Below, one piece after another: positions 1 through 8,260 of a stretch of 64,000 nucleotides of DNA. The stretch is from the NCBI RefSeq assembly GCF_001698225.1, contig NZ_CP016594.1, positions 1,674,001-1,738,000 on the forward strand, read 5' to 3'. The DNA is from Gordonia terrae. GTDB lineage: Bacteria > Actinomycetota > Actinomycetes > Mycobacteriales > Mycobacteriaceae. Position 1 is the first letter of the stretch. Each line of letters begins with the position of its first letter. The position numbers were made by a program, and so were the translations under genes. The notes beneath the pieces are model-generated. The model did not search any database, had not been told where the DNA came from, and saw nothing but the letters and a program-made list of their open reading frames with translations.

Positions 1-106
1 GTCCTCGAGTTCCACGTCGTCGGACAGCTCGTCGAGCAGTTCGAAGTCGGACTCGTCCAGCTCGTCGTCGACGAAGAGCGAGACCAAGGCCGCGACGCCG
101 GCCTGA
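1..106 (+). CDS. C-terminal tail of a serine-rich FmdB-type zinc ribbon protein (partial)
   Basis: Only the last 34 codons (reading from base 2) lie in the window. They encode a tail made mostly of serine, with some Lys, Asp and Thr, ending TKSETKAATPA. Tails like this follow the N-terminal CxxC zinc ribbon of FmdB-family regulators. In M. tuberculosis a serine-rich protein of this kind (Rv0991c) is encoded next to the formyl-THF cyclo-ligase, which is also the next gene here. The zinc ribbon itself is outside the window, so the family call rests on tail composition and synteny. The gene runs toward the minus-strand cyclo-ligase gene and shares a bidirectional terminator with it. Confidence 0.6.
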   Translation, partial: SSSSTSSDSSSSSSKSDSSSSSSTKSETKAATPA

Positions 107-133
107 CCGGCGCCACGACGACATCATCGACGC

Positions 134-171
134 AAACCCGGGCGGCTGTCACGACGACACCGCCCGGGTTT
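134..171. terminator. Bidirectional hairpin terminator
   Basis: Perfect 12-bp arms (134-145, AAACCCGGGCGG, and 160-171) enclose a loop in which TGTC and GACA can pair further. The A-run at one edge and T-run at the other suit termination from both sides. It lies between two convergent genes. Confidence 0.75.
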
Positions 172-185
172 CGCTGTCCCGCCGA

Positions 186-764
186 TCAGGCGAGTCTGCC
201 GAACCCGTCCTCGGGTGTGAGTGTCCAGCCGACCGGGACGTCGTGGTCGCCGGACGGAAGTGAGTCGACGACCTCGTCGTCGTAGACCACGCCGACGAGG
301 TCGGCCGACAGCCCGTGCAGGGTGCGGTCGTAGTACCCCGCGCCCCGCCCCAGCCGCACCCCGCTCTTGTCGATGGCCAGCGCGGGCACCAGGATCACCG
401 ATGCCGCGCGGATCGCGGTCACCCCGACCCGGTCGGTCGTCGGCTCGAGAAGGCCCCAGCGGCCCGGCGCCAACGAGTCCGGCCCTGTGTAGGGAGCCCA
501 GTCCAACGGTGCGGGACCGCCGTCGGGGACCACCGGGACGAGCACCGAGACGCCTCGGTCGACCAGCGCGTCGAGCATCGAATTCGAGCCGGGTTCGTTG
601 CCCACCGGCACGTGGGCGGCAACCGTGACGTCGTACTCCAGACGGAACGGGCAGGCGTACATCCACTCGGCGAGGGCGGCGGCGGAACGGTCCCGTTCTG
701 CCTCGGAGCGCCGGGAGCGTCGCTCTTCGATCTCTTGTCGCAGTTGCTGTTTCAGCGTTGGCAA
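186..764 (-). CDS. 5-formyltetrahydrofolate cyclo-ligase
   Basis: Cytosolic enzyme that converts 5-formyl-THF to 5,10-methenyl-THF with ATP, returning the folate storage form to one-carbon metabolism. The protein carries the family's ATP/Mg-binding motif GRGAGYYDRTL near the C-terminus and a basic N-terminus (LKQQLRQEIEERR), as is usual. I place the start at a TTG at 764, giving 192 aa, a normal length. It has an AAGGA-like ribosome site about 10 nt upstream. A longer version beginning at ATG 839 adds 25 residues unlike the family. It is divergent from galU, as in M. tuberculosis (Rv0992c/Rv0993). Confidence 0.88.
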   Translation of the reverse strand: MPTLKQQLRQEIEERRSRRSEAERDRSAAALAEWMYACPFRLEYDVTVAAHVPVGNEPGSNSMLDALVDRGVSVLVPVVPDGGPAPLDWAPYTGPDSLAPGRWGLLEPTTDRVGVTAIRAASVILVPALAIDKSGVRLGRGAGYYDRTLHGLSADLVGVVYDDEVVDSLPSGDHDVPVGWTLTPEDGFGRLA

Positions 765-806
765 GACCCGACCGTCCTTCGCGTCGTCTCGACACCGGTG
801 GCGTGT

Positions 807-833
807 GCGTCCCGGCGGTGACAGCCGGGACGC
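807..833. promoter_or_regulatory. Perfect 10-bp inverted repeat between divergent genes
   Basis: Arms GCGTCCCGGC (807-816) and GCCGGGACGC (824-833) flank a 7-nt loop in the gap between the cyclo-ligase gene and galU. It could be a leader hairpin of the minus-strand transcript or a protein-binding site. Its function is not established. Confidence 0.35.
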
Positions 834-915
834 CCGCACTGTATCCGACCGTCGGAATGCGTGTGGTGAGGTCCCCGTGACCGCCGTCTGTCCGGCCGAC
901 CACTCACTCCTGTCC

Positions 916-927
916 TAGGGTGGATTC
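916..927 (+). promoter_or_regulatory. galU leaderless promoter -10
   Basis: TAGGGT (916-921) is followed by 6 nt and then the ATG at 928. This spacing puts the transcription start on the start codon. No Shine-Dalgarno sequence is present. Confidence 0.6.
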
Positions 928-1872
928 ATGAGTGCGACGGATAAAGCTGGTTTCAGTGAGTACGACGGTGTACCCAACACTCCGCCGATCCCGCGTACGG
1001 CGGTCGTCCCGGCAGCCGGGTTGGGCACGAGGTTCCTGCCGGCCACCAAGACGGTTCCCAAGGAATTGCTCCCCGTGGTCGACACCCCGGGCATCGAGCT
1101 GGTCGCCGAGGAGGCCAAGGCGGCCGGCGCCGATCGTCTGCTCATCGTCACCTCGCCCGGCAAGGACGGCGTGGTCGCCCACTTCGTCGAGGATCTCGTC
1201 CTGGAGAACACACTCGCCACGCGCGGCAAGGAGTCGATGCTGGCGAAGGTGCGCAAGGCGCCCAACCTGCTCGAGGTCGCCTCGGTCGTCCAGGAGAAGC
1301 CGCTCGGCCTGGGTCATGCGGTCGGGTGCGTGGAGAGCTACCTCGACGACGACGAGGACGCCGTCGCGGTCCTGCTGCCCGACGATCTGGTCCTGCCCGG
1401 CGGTGTCCTGGAGGTCATGGCCCGCACGCGGCAGCGCCGAGGTGGGTCGGTCCTGTGTGCCATCGAGGTCCCCGAAGAACGGATCAGCGCGTACGGCGTC
1501 TTCGACGTCGAGCCGCTGCCCGATGCCAACAACCCCAACGTGATGCGGCTCAAGGGCATGGTCGAGAAGCCCGAACCGCAGGACGCGCCGTCGAATCTCG
1601 CCGCCGCGGGCCGCTACATCCTGGACCGCAAGATCTTCGACGCGCTGCGGCGCATCGAGCCCGGGGCCGGCGGTGAGCTTCAACTCACCGACGCGATCGC
1701 GCTGCTCATCGAGGAGGGCGAGCCGGTTCACGTCGTCGTGCACCACGGCACCCGGCACGATCTCGGCAACCCCGGCGGTTACCTGAAGGCCGCCGTCGAC
1801 TTCGCCCTCGACCGTGACGATTACGGCCCCGATCTGCGCGAGTGGCTGGAGAAGCGACTCGCCGACAGCTGA
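928..1872 (+). CDS. galU: UTP-glucose-1-phosphate uridylyltransferase
   Basis: Makes UDP-glucose from UTP and glucose 1-phosphate in the cytosol, feeding trehalose, glycogen and envelope glycan synthesis. The 314-aa protein has the nucleotidyltransferase signature GLGTRFLPATKTVPKELLP at residues 31-49, LLPDDL in the centre, a VEKPEP segment and GELQLTDAI near the C-terminus, all typical of bacterial GalU. The ATG at 928 directly follows a TANNNT-N6 element, so the mRNA is probably leaderless. It precedes glp and rimJ on the same strand, the order seen in mycobacteria (Rv0993-Rv0995). Confidence 0.97.
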   Translation: MSATDKAGFSEYDGVPNTPPIPRTAVVPAAGLGTRFLPATKTVPKELLPVVDTPGIELVAEEAKAAGADRLLIVTSPGKDGVVAHFVEDLVLENTLATRGKESMLAKVRKAPNLLEVASVVQEKPLGLGHAVGCVESYLDDDEDAVAVLLPDDLVLPGGVLEVMARTRQRRGGSVLCAIEVPEERISAYGVFDVEPLPDANNPNVMRLKGMVEKPEPQDAPSNLAAAGRYILDRKIFDALRRIEPGAGGELQLTDAIALLIEEGEPVHVVVHHGTRHDLGNPGGYLKAAVDFALDRDDYGPDLREWLEKRLADS

Positions 1873-2029
1873 GTCGGCGCCGCGATCGACGGTTGCATCC
1901 GCGCGCCTCGCACGCCGAGGCGGGAGTGCTCGATAACGTCTCCGACGTGTTGTATCGAGTGCACGACGCGCCGCGGGCTGTCGTCTGCACGTTCCGGTGC
2001 CGACCGGTTGAGACGAGAAGAGCGGTGAG

Positions 2030-3334
2030 ATGCGGTCTGTCGAAGATCATCTGACGCTGGTGACCGCGGCGGCGGTGGCGCCGCGACCGGTGCGCGTCGC
2101 GATCTCCGAGGCGCAGGGCCTGATGTGTGCCGAAGAGGTCGTCACCGAGCACCCGATGCCCGGATTCGATCAGGCGGCGATCGACGGCTACGCGGTACGG
2201 GCGGTCGACGTGGGGCTCGCCGGGGTACTCGCGCCCGAGGACCTCGAGGAATTCGACGCCAACGGCGCGGAGCTGGTCGATCTCGAACCCGGCGAGCCGA
2301 TGATCGTGTCGCTGCCCGTGGTCGGGGAGGTCGGCCCGGGTGCTCGCACACCGACACGACTGCAACCACGTCAGGCGGTGCGCGTCGAGACCGGGGCCCC
2401 GATGCCGACGCTCGCCGACGCAGTGGTCCCGCTGCGCTGGACCGATGGGGGCGATCAGAAGGTCAAGATCGGGCACGGTGTGGAGAGCGGCAACTACGTC
2501 CGGCGGGTCGGCGACGACGTACAGCCGGGCGACGTGGCTGTCCGCGCGGGTTCGATCATCGGTCCGGCCCAGGTCGGTCTCCTCGCGGCGGTCGGCCAGG
2601 CGCGGGTGATGGTCCACCCCCGGCCGCGGTTGTCGGTCATCTCGGTGGGCAGCGAGCTCGTGGACATCGACCGCACACCCGGGCCCGGTCAGATCTACGA
2701 CGTCAACAGCTACGCGCTGGCCGCCGCCGCCCGCGACGCCGGAGCCGATGTGAACCGCGTCGGCATCGCCGAGCGCGAGGCGTCGCGGATGCGCGAAGTC
2801 GTGGAGGCGCAGCTGATCCGCTCCGAGATCGTGGTGATCTGCGGTGCCGTCGGGGGCAGTGCGTCGACCGCCGTCGCCGACGCGCTCGCCGATCTCGGCG
2901 ACCTCGAGATCGTGCGTGTGGCGATGCATCCCGGCTCGGTCCAGGGTTTCGGGCGCCTCGGTCGCGACGAGGTGCCGACGTTCCTGCTGCCCGCCAACCC
3001 GGTGAGCGCGCTGGTGACCTTCGAGGTGATGGTCCGTCCGCTCATCCGGATCGCGCTCGGGAAGCGGCAGCCGATGCGGCGGATCATCAAGGCCCGCACC
3101 ATCGGACCGATCGCGTCGGTCCGCGGCCGCAAGGGCTACCTGCGCGGGCAGTTGATGCGCGACGAACGTTCCGGTGACTACCTGGTGCAGGTACTCGGGG
3201 CGTCGCCGACCGGGTCCTCGCACCTGCTCGCCGAACTGGCCGAGGCGAACTGCCTGATCATGGTCGACCCCGATGTCGAGGAGATGGGCACGGGCGACGA
3301 GGTCGAGGTGGCCTTCCTCGCGCAACGCGGGTGA
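2030..3334 (+). CDS. glp: Molybdopterin molybdotransferase (MoeA/Glp)
   Basis: Inserts molybdate into adenylated molybdopterin, the last step in making molybdenum cofactor. In M. tuberculosis the equivalent gene, moeA1, also follows galU. The 434-aa protein shows the MoeA landmarks: FDQAAIDGYAVR at residues 47-58, a GAPMPTLADAVVP segment, the MoCF-like SVGSELV loop, LPANPVSAL and a C-terminal domain IV. The ATG at 2030 follows a purine-rich GAAGAGCGGTGAG. The 157-nt gap from galU has no other gene. Actinobacterial Glp/MoeA paralogues have also been linked to cell division, and sepX lies about 2.7 kb downstream. Whether this copy has that role cannot be told from sequence. Confidence 0.93.
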   Translation: MRSVEDHLTLVTAAAVAPRPVRVAISEAQGLMCAEEVVTEHPMPGFDQAAIDGYAVRAVDVGLAGVLAPEDLEEFDANGAELVDLEPGEPMIVSLPVVGEVGPGARTPTRLQPRQAVRVETGAPMPTLADAVVPLRWTDGGDQKVKIGHGVESGNYVRRVGDDVQPGDVAVRAGSIIGPAQVGLLAAVGQARVMVHPRPRLSVISVGSELVDIDRTPGPGQIYDVNSYALAAAARDAGADVNRVGIAEREASRMREVVEAQLIRSEIVVICGAVGGSASTAVADALADLGDLEIVRVAMHPGSVQGFGRLGRDEVPTFLLPANPVSALVTFEVMVRPLIRIALGKRQPMRRIIKARTIGPIASVRGRKGYLRGQLMRDERSGDYLVQVLGASPTGSSHLLAELAEANCLIMVDPDVEEMGTGDEVEVAFLAQRG

Positions 3335-3399
3335 CGTCGGACGTCGTGTCCGTCCGACGCGAGATCCAGGTCTCACGCCGTCGGCACTGTGACAGCGCA

Positions 3400-3412
3400 T
3401 AAACTTCTCCTC
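3400..3412 (+). promoter_or_regulatory. rimJ leaderless promoter -10
   Basis: TAAACT (3400-3405) plus 7 nt leads straight to the GTG at 3413, with no ribosome-binding site. This selects that GTG over the in-frame GTG at 3389. Confidence 0.5.
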
Positions 3413-4069
3413 GTGTTCAGGTGGTTGAGCGGCAATCAGGGAAGCCCGGGCTGGCCGGCAACTCTCGGGCCGCTGCGCACCCGGACCGGCACGGTCACCC
3501 TGCGGCCGGTGAAGATGCGCGACGCCAAGACCTGGAGTGAGTTGCGGATCCGCAACCAGAACGCCCTGTTGCCCTGGGAACCGACCGGCGTGGGGAGCTG
3601 GGCCGAACGCCATCAGCCGGGGTCGTGGCCGCCCCTGTTCGCGGTGTTGAAGTCCGAGGCGAAGCGAGGGGCGTTGCTCCCGTTCGTCATCGAACTCGAC
3701 GGCCGCTACGTCGGACAGCTGACTGTGGGAAACATCCAGCGTGGAGCCGTCCGGACCGCGTGGATCGGCTACTGGGTGGATTCGGCCGTCGCAGGCAACG
3801 GCATCGCGACCGCCGCCGTGGCGCTCGGGGTCGACCACTGCTTCGGTGCCGTCGGCCTGCACCGGCTCGACGCGACGGTGCAGCCGCTCAACGAGGCGTC
3901 GCAGAAGGTGTTGACCAACATCGGATTCCGGCAAGAGGGTCTGCTGCTGCGCTACATGGACGTCAACAAGCGCTGGCGTGACCACATGCTGTTCGCGCTC
4001 ACGGCCGAAGAGGTGGTCGGCAGCGCGGCCGAGGCACTGGTCCGGGCGGGCAGGGCGACGTTCCAGTGA
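3413..4069 (+). CDS. rimJ: GNAT N-acetyltransferase, RimJ type
   Basis: Predicted acetyl-CoA-dependent N-acetyltransferase of the RimJ/RimL group, which acetylates protein N-termini such as ribosomal S5. The substrate here is inferred. The 218-aa protein begins FRWLSGNQG and has the RimJ-like LRPVKMRDAKTWSELR strand-helix. It has the acetyl-CoA pyrophosphate loop VAGNGIATAAVALGVDH, then the usual LHRLDATVQPLNEASQKVL segment. The start is taken at GTG 3413 from the promoter spacing. Its stop overlaps the next small ORF (GTGA). The position after galU-glp matches M. tuberculosis Rv0995. Confidence 0.9.
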   Translation: MFRWLSGNQGSPGWPATLGPLRTRTGTVTLRPVKMRDAKTWSELRIRNQNALLPWEPTGVGSWAERHQPGSWPPLFAVLKSEAKRGALLPFVIELDGRYVGQLTVGNIQRGAVRTAWIGYWVDSAVAGNGIATAAVALGVDHCFGAVGLHRLDATVQPLNEASQKVLTNIGFRQEGLLLRYMDVNKRWRDHMLFALTAEEVVGSAAEALVRAGRATFQ

Positions 4070-4371
4070 GTCGGGGCGCGGCGTCCCGACCGACATGCAC
4101 TTGGGAGATCAGTGCGTTTCGGGATCCGAGTATGTACTACTGGGTTTCGGGGCCGACCCAGCCCGACGACCTCGACGACCTGACCGAGATCGGCGGCACG
4201 CAGGCCGAGATCTTCTATGAGTCAGTGGGACTGGCGCGATACATCGTGCGCCTGGACCGCCACACGTTCGACGTGGCGTATTCGGCCGACACCTCGCCGG
4301 ACACCCCGAGCGCGCCCGATGGGGCGGGGCTCGTGATCTCGGCGCTGCTCGACAAGTACGGCTACCGTTAG
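4066..4371 (+). CDS. Small protein of unknown function overlapping rimJ
   Basis: A 101-aa reading frame that can start at GTG 4066, overlapping the rimJ stop (GTGA), or at ATG 4132, giving 79 aa. I see no clear ribosome site for either; the overlap favours translational coupling at 4066. The sequence is acidic (PDDLDDLTEIGG), with a short beta-like stretch (YIVRLDRHTFDVAY) and an end LLDKYGYR. Third codon positions are mostly G/C, as in real genes nearby. No family is recognised. It ends 8 bp before the convergent ankyrin lipoprotein gene. Confidence 0.5.
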   Translation: MSRGAASRPTCTWEISAFRDPSMYYWVSGPTQPDDLDDLTEIGGTQAEIFYESVGLARYIVRLDRHTFDVAYSADTSPDTPSAPDGAGLVISALLDKYGYR

Positions 4372-4378
4372 CCGCCGG

Positions 4379-5149
4379 TCAGCGTCCGGTTTCGACGGGG
4401 AAGTCCCGCGCGCGCATCTCCGATTCGATGGCCCCTCGAGTACGCAGATAGGAACTCGTCCGGATCGAGTCGTCGGCGGTGTACAGCGAGGGCAGGAACG
4501 TCGAACCGCGCTGATCCCGGTGCGCGCCATCGGCGCCCGCACGCAGCAAGACGAGGCAGTGATCGATGTTGAGCACATCAGCCGCGGTGAACAGCGGCGT
4601 CCGGCCGGCGAGTGGTTGCACCGAGTCGAGGTCGGCGCCGCGGTCGATCAACAGACGCAAGGCGTCCCCGCGACGATGGCGGACCGCGGTGTGGACGACG
4701 TTGCCGCCGATCCGGTCGGACGCCTCGACCAGCCCCTCGTCGAACCCGATGATGGTGCGGAAGGCGTCGAAACGGTCGAGCAGCACGCTGTAGGCGACGG
4801 CGTTGTATCGGCCGGCGCCCGGCAGGTGTGGATCGGCGCCCGCGCGGAGCAGGGCACCCACAGCCGTCGGCGGCCCGAATTCCACCGCCCACTGCAGGGG
4901 TGTGATGTCCACGCGGCGGGGGTCGATGTCCGGGTCGCCGCCGAGTTCGTCGAGGTCGGCGCCGACGGCGATCAGGGATTCGATCTGCGGCTGGTCGTCT
5001 CGCCGGGCGGCGTCGAGCAGTCGAACGGTGGGTGCGGTGAAGTAGTCGGCCGCGTCCACGCGCGTCGAGACGACATCGGCGATCCATCCGCATCCCGCGA
5101 CCATGCACGCCGACATCGCTGCGGCGAACAACCCCACGAGTCTCCTCAT
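4379..5149 (-). CDS. Ankyrin-repeat lipoprotein
   Basis: A 256-aa predicted exported lipoprotein. The N-terminus MRRLVGLFAAAMSACMVAGC is a short signal peptide ending in a lipobox with acylated Cys20. From about residue 42 onward there are ankyrin repeats, recognisable by ITPLQWAVEFG, LLRAGADPHLP, VVHTAVRHRRGDALRLLIDRGADLD and GRTPLFTAADV. Ankyrin stacks bind other proteins, so a protein-binding role at the outer face of the membrane is inferred; the partner is unknown. ATG 5149 follows GGAGGAC. It is not part of the conserved M. tuberculosis block and looks like an insertion between rimJ and sepX. Confidence 0.85.
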   Translation of the reverse strand: MRRLVGLFAAAMSACMVAGCGWIADVVSTRVDAADYFTAPTVRLLDAARRDDQPQIESLIAVGADLDELGGDPDIDPRRVDITPLQWAVEFGPPTAVGALLRAGADPHLPGAGRYNAVAYSVLLDRFDAFRTIIGFDEGLVEASDRIGGNVVHTAVRHRRGDALRLLIDRGADLDSVQPLAGRTPLFTAADVLNIDHCLVLLRAGADGAHRDQRGSTFLPSLYTADDSIRTSSYLRTRGAIESEMRARDFPVETGR

Positions 5150-5242
5150 CCGCACCACGTCCTCCGCACCAGGCTGTTCCCTCCACGACCTTCGCCCCGA
5201 ATGTCCGATTTCGACGATAGTCCGGATCGGCTCGTCGACACA

Positions 5243-5254
5243 TAGGCTCTCGGA
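5243..5254 (+). promoter_or_regulatory. Leaderless promoter -10 of the SIMPL gene
   Basis: TAGGCT (5243-5248), 6 nt, then ATG 5255; no Shine-Dalgarno. Confidence 0.55.
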
Positions 5255-5923
5255 ATGACCGAGCACATCGACGAACTGGAGATCGTGGTCCGCGGCAACG
5301 CTCGCGGGCGGTACCGGCCCGAGCGCGGAATCATCCACCTCGTGGTGCGGGTGGAGGGTGCGGACAAGCCGGCGGTGTACACGCGCGCGGTCGAGGTCCA
5401 CGCCGAGCTGAGTCACGCGCTGACGGACCAGGAGTCGGCCGGGGTGGTGACCCGATGGTCGGCCGACTCGGTGCGGGTGTACTCCTATCGCCCGTACTCG
5501 GAGACCGGGGAGCGGCGAGAACTGGTGTACAACACCCGTATTCGCATTGAAGCCGAGTTCGTCGACTTCGAGCGGCTGTCGGAGTTCATCGACCAGTGGG
5601 CGTCGGTCGACGCCATCGAGATCGGGGACGTCGACTGGGATCTGCGCGAGGAGGCCCGGCGCGAACACGAACGAGAGTTGCGTCGCGCCGCGGTCGACGA
5701 CGCGATTCTCAAGGCGCAGGCCTATTCCGATGCGGTGGGTCGGGGACCGGTGACACCTGTGCTGTTGTCCGATCCGGACATGGCCGTGCGCGTGCCGGCG
5801 TCACCGCGACGGGCCATGCCGATGGCGGTCGCCGCCGGTCCACCGTCCTCGCCGTCGCTGGAACTGCGGACCGACGACATCGAGATCGCCGTGGCGGTGG
5901 ACGCGCGATTCCGGGCGCAGTGA
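5255..5923 (+). CDS. SIMPL (DUF541) domain protein
   Basis: A 222-aa protein matching the SIMPL/DUF541 family. It opens with an alternating-strand segment (ELEIVVRGNARGRY), has a central helical SHALTDQESAG region, a second strand block (RIRIEAEFVDFERLSEFI), a charged helix (LREEARREHERELRRAAVDDAILKA, in parts) and a closing strand (DIEIAVAVDARFRAQ). Many family members are exported, but this one has no signal peptide or membrane segment and is probably cytosolic. The family has no agreed biochemical role. It is expressed from its own leaderless promoter. Confidence 0.8.
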   Translation: MTEHIDELEIVVRGNARGRYRPERGIIHLVVRVEGADKPAVYTRAVEVHAELSHALTDQESAGVVTRWSADSVRVYSYRPYSETGERRELVYNTRIRIEAEFVDFERLSEFIDQWASVDAIEIGDVDWDLREEARREHERELRRAAVDDAILKAQAYSDAVGRGPVTPVLLSDPDMAVRVPASPRRAMPMAVAAGPPSSPSLELRTDDIEIAVAVDARFRAQ

Positions 5924-6021
5924 CCCTCTCGGCAAACGGTGTTGCTGAGAGGCGCGTGTGAAACCCGTGCCGATTCGCTTGTGACACGGCGCGTCTACCC
6001 GGGGCCGACGTCTCGTCGCCC

Positions 6022-6027
6022 TAGATT
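6022..6027 (+). promoter_or_regulatory. Putative sepX -10 element
   Basis: TAGATT at 6022-6027 lies 44 nt before the sepX ATG, leaving a short 5' leader with an AGGGAGAG ribosome site. No convincing -35 is seen. Confidence 0.35.
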
Positions 6028-6071
6028 GTGGAGTGGCTTCGTGTGACCAGAGTGAATGAAGGGAGAGTCGC

Positions 6072-7367
6072 ATGCCCAACTCCGTACTGTGGGTCTGTCT
6101 CGTCGCGGTCTGGCTCTTCGTGCTGGTCCCGATGGTCATCAAGGGACGTCCGCAGATCCTGAAGTCGACCGACGCGGCGCGCAAGACGCGTCTGCTGCAC
6201 CGTGGTGGGTCGCGCGCCACGACCGCTTCGGGCAACCGCCGCCGGTCGTCGGCCCGTCACCCGCACGACCCGTCCTGGAAGTCCTCGCGCCGCAGCACAA
6301 CCACGACGCTCGAGAAGGACGCCGACGTGGAGGCCGCGGACGATGCCGAAGTCGATGAGACCAAGCCCTCGACCCGGATGCGCCGTTCCGGCAACGCCAA
6401 GGTCGAGAAGCCGGTGGCCGAATCCGCGGACGACGACACCCAGGTGGCCGAGACCGTACTCGACGAGACCGAGGACGGGCTGGTGGACGGCGACGAGACC
6501 GCGGAGACCGGCGACGACATCGAGGCCGAGGCCGGCGTCGAACACGTTGACACCACCGAGGACGAGGCGGACGCCACGTCCGAGGCCGCCGAACACGACG
6601 ACGACTTCGAGGACGTCGACAGCGAGTACGAAGACGCCGAAGACGAACTCGACGACGACACCGACCACGACGACGCCGACTACGACGACGCCGACTACGA
6701 CGACGCCGACTACGACGACGCCGAATACGACGACGCCGAATACGAGGACGTCGCAGACGAACTCGACGAAGACGAGTACGACGACTACGCCCGTGGGTCG
6801 CGGCACACCGACGCGCCGTCCGCGGTCGACGAGGACGAGACCGCCGAGACGGACGACGCCGAGGTCGACGAGGTCGAGGACAGCCGCCCCGCGGCGCGCT
6901 CGTCGAGCAGTCGACGGTCCGGACGCAGCATCTACTCCTCGGACAAGGAACGCGAACTCAAGTACCGGGAGCGTCAGCGCGTCACTCTGGGGCTGTTCGT
7001 ACTCGTACTGCTGGCGATCGTGGCCGGGTTCGTCGTCGGGATGCCCGGCTGGGTCGCCACCGGCGTGCTCGGTCTGCTCCTGGTCGGTTACCTCGCGTAC
7101 CTGCGTCGTGCGGTGAAGACCGAGCAGCAGATCCGGGCGCAACGTCTCGCGCGTGCCAAGCGGTCGGCGCGCGCCGAGGAGGAGCGTCGTCGACGCGCCG
7201 CAGCGGTTCCGGAGTTCGCCGCCGCACCGCCGCCTCCGCGACTTCGGCGACCCGGCGGCGCAACGGTTCTCGAGATCGACGACGAGGATCCCGTGTTCGA
7301 TCACATCCCGCCGTTCCAGCGGCGTCGCATGGACCGCGAGGACCTGCAGTACCGCCGCGTCGGCTGA
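6072..7367 (+). CDS. sepX: Divisome protein SepX/GlpR
   Basis: A 431-aa membrane protein of the actinobacterial SepX/GlpR family, which takes part in septation. The N-terminal membrane helix (residues 5-23, VLWVCLVAVWLFVLVPMVI) and the adjacent GRPQILKSTDAARKTRLLHRGG segment are the family signature. Residues ~80-290 are a highly acidic, low-complexity insert with five exact or near-exact DDADY/DDAEY repeats. Two membrane helices follow at ~304-345, then a basic helix and a C-terminal IDDEDPVFDHIPPFQRRRM motif. ATG 6072 has AGGGAGAG upstream. M. tuberculosis Rv0996 occupies the same place after rimJ. Confidence 0.9.
   Translation: MPNSVLWVCLVAVWLFVLVPMVIKGRPQILKSTDAARKTRLLHRGGSRATTASGNRRRSSARHPHDPSWKSSRRSTTTTLEKDADVEAADDAEVDETKPSTRMRRSGNAKVEKPVAESADDDTQVAETVLDETEDGLVDGDETAETGDDIEAEAGVEHVDTTEDEADATSEAAEHDDDFEDVDSEYEDAEDELDDDTDHDDADYDDADYDDADYDDAEYDDAEYEDVADELDEDEYDDYARGSRHTDAPSAVDEDETAETDDAEVDEVEDSRPAARSSSSRRSGRSIYSSDKERELKYRERQRVTLGLFVLVLLAIVAGFVVGMPGWVATGVLGLLLVGYLAYLRRAVKTEQQIRAQRLARAKRSARAEEERRRRAAAVPEFAAAPPPPRLRRPGGATVLEIDDEDPVFDHIPPFQRRRMDREDLQYRRVG
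6669..6743 (+). repeat. Five 15-bp tandem repeats inside sepX
   Basis: Five in-frame copies of a 15-bp unit (GACGACGCCGACTAC, the last two with GAA for GAC) encode DDADY/DDAEY. Near-identity suggests recent expansion and likely length variation between strains. Confidence 0.9.
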
Positions 7368-7376
7368 CCCGGCATC

Positions 7377-7423
7377 GCAGTTCAGCAGTAGGTCTCGCTC
7401 GGCGACACCTACTGCTGAACTGC
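7377..7423. terminator. Strong bidirectional terminator hairpin
   Basis: Perfect 17-bp arms (7377-7393 and 7407-7423) with a 13-nt loop lie between the convergent sepX and the next minus-strand gene. Confidence 0.8.
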
Positions 7424-7430
7424 TTGTGGG

Positions 7431-8174
7431 TTACTTGGTCAGTGCCGGCCTGCCATGCGAATCCAGCCACGCCTGACCGGCTTTCGCGGCCTTCGACAGC
7501 GCGAACCGTTCGCCGAGGTAGGTCGCCGGGGCGCCGATGACGGGGATGTAGGCCAGCATGCGGAACAGCGCCATCGGCTGCGGACGCTTCTCGAATTCGT
7601 CGTCGACGGCGCGCAGCAGCTTCGCCGCATCCCAGATTGCGGCGAACAGCGACTTCTCGCGTTCCTTCGGTTCCGACGGCAGGGACTCGCCCGACTCGGC
7701 GGTGACATCCGGGTTCGTGAGATCGCGCTTGCACAGCACCGACGCGAGCAGCTGCACCTGCCGCTTGCGATCGGTGACCTCGTACTCGCGGGCGATCGCC
7801 ACCAGCACCATGGCCTGGTTGGCGAAACCGAGGTACGGGGTGATCGGCAACCGTTTCGCCCACACCCCGAAGACGCCAGGAAACGCCACGGCGCCGGTGT
7901 TCAGGGTGCCGATGCGGGTCACCCACCAGCTCGCCCGCTTGTGCATCGACCGCTCGGACCAGCCCTTCGTGCCGGGCCACTCCGCAACGTCGAGCAGCTT
8001 CGACGCCGCGTGCTGAGCCTGCTGCAGGCGCGAGTCGGAATGGTCGTCATCGTGGAAGGTGTGGCCCTTCAGCCCGAGCGGGTCCCGCTCGGCGAGGGCA
8101 TCGAGGACGGGGTTGATCACCCCCACGACATTGTCGAGAATTCCGGCCAACTGCTGATCAGACATCCGAGGCAC
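7431..8174 (-). CDS. Conserved hypothetical protein, mostly helical
   Basis: A 247-aa protein I cannot assign. It is soluble-looking with one moderately hydrophobic stretch near the C-terminus (MLAYIPVIGAPATYLGERFA). It contains KGWSERSMHKRASWWVTRIG and PYLGFANQAMVLVAIAREY, and ends LDSHGRPALTK. No signal peptide. The GTG at 8174 lies 6 nt after TAGGCT on the minus strand, a leaderless arrangement, and is preferred over the internal ATG 8165. It stands alone between a strong terminator and tRNA-Ala. Confidence 0.75.
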   Translation of the reverse strand: MPRMSDQQLAGILDNVVGVINPVLDALAERDPLGLKGHTFHDDDHSDSRLQQAQHAASKLLDVAEWPGTKGWSERSMHKRASWWVTRIGTLNTGAVAFPGVFGVWAKRLPITPYLGFANQAMVLVAIAREYEVTDRKRQVQLLASVLCKRDLTNPDVTAESGESLPSEPKEREKSLFAAIWDAAKLLRAVDDEFEKRPQPMALFRMLAYIPVIGAPATYLGERFALSKAAKAGQAWLDSHGRPALTK

Positions 8175-8186
8175 TCGTCCAGCCTA
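8175..8186 (-). promoter_or_regulatory. Leaderless promoter -10
   Basis: Minus-strand TAGGCT (8186-8181), 6 nt, then GTG 8174. Confidence 0.5.
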
Positions 8187-8260
8187 GTGGTGTACCAGCC
8201 GTTTGGGAGTCGACGACCCCGGGCTGATAAAGTGGCTCGCGGTTGGTCGCAAGACCTCCC

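Noticed and set aside
1706..4096. 796-codon open frame on the minus strand across glp and rimJ
   Set aside because: It lies antisense to two well-recognised genes. Its translation is His/Asp/Arg/Gly-rich without any domain, the usual mirror of GC-rich coding DNA.
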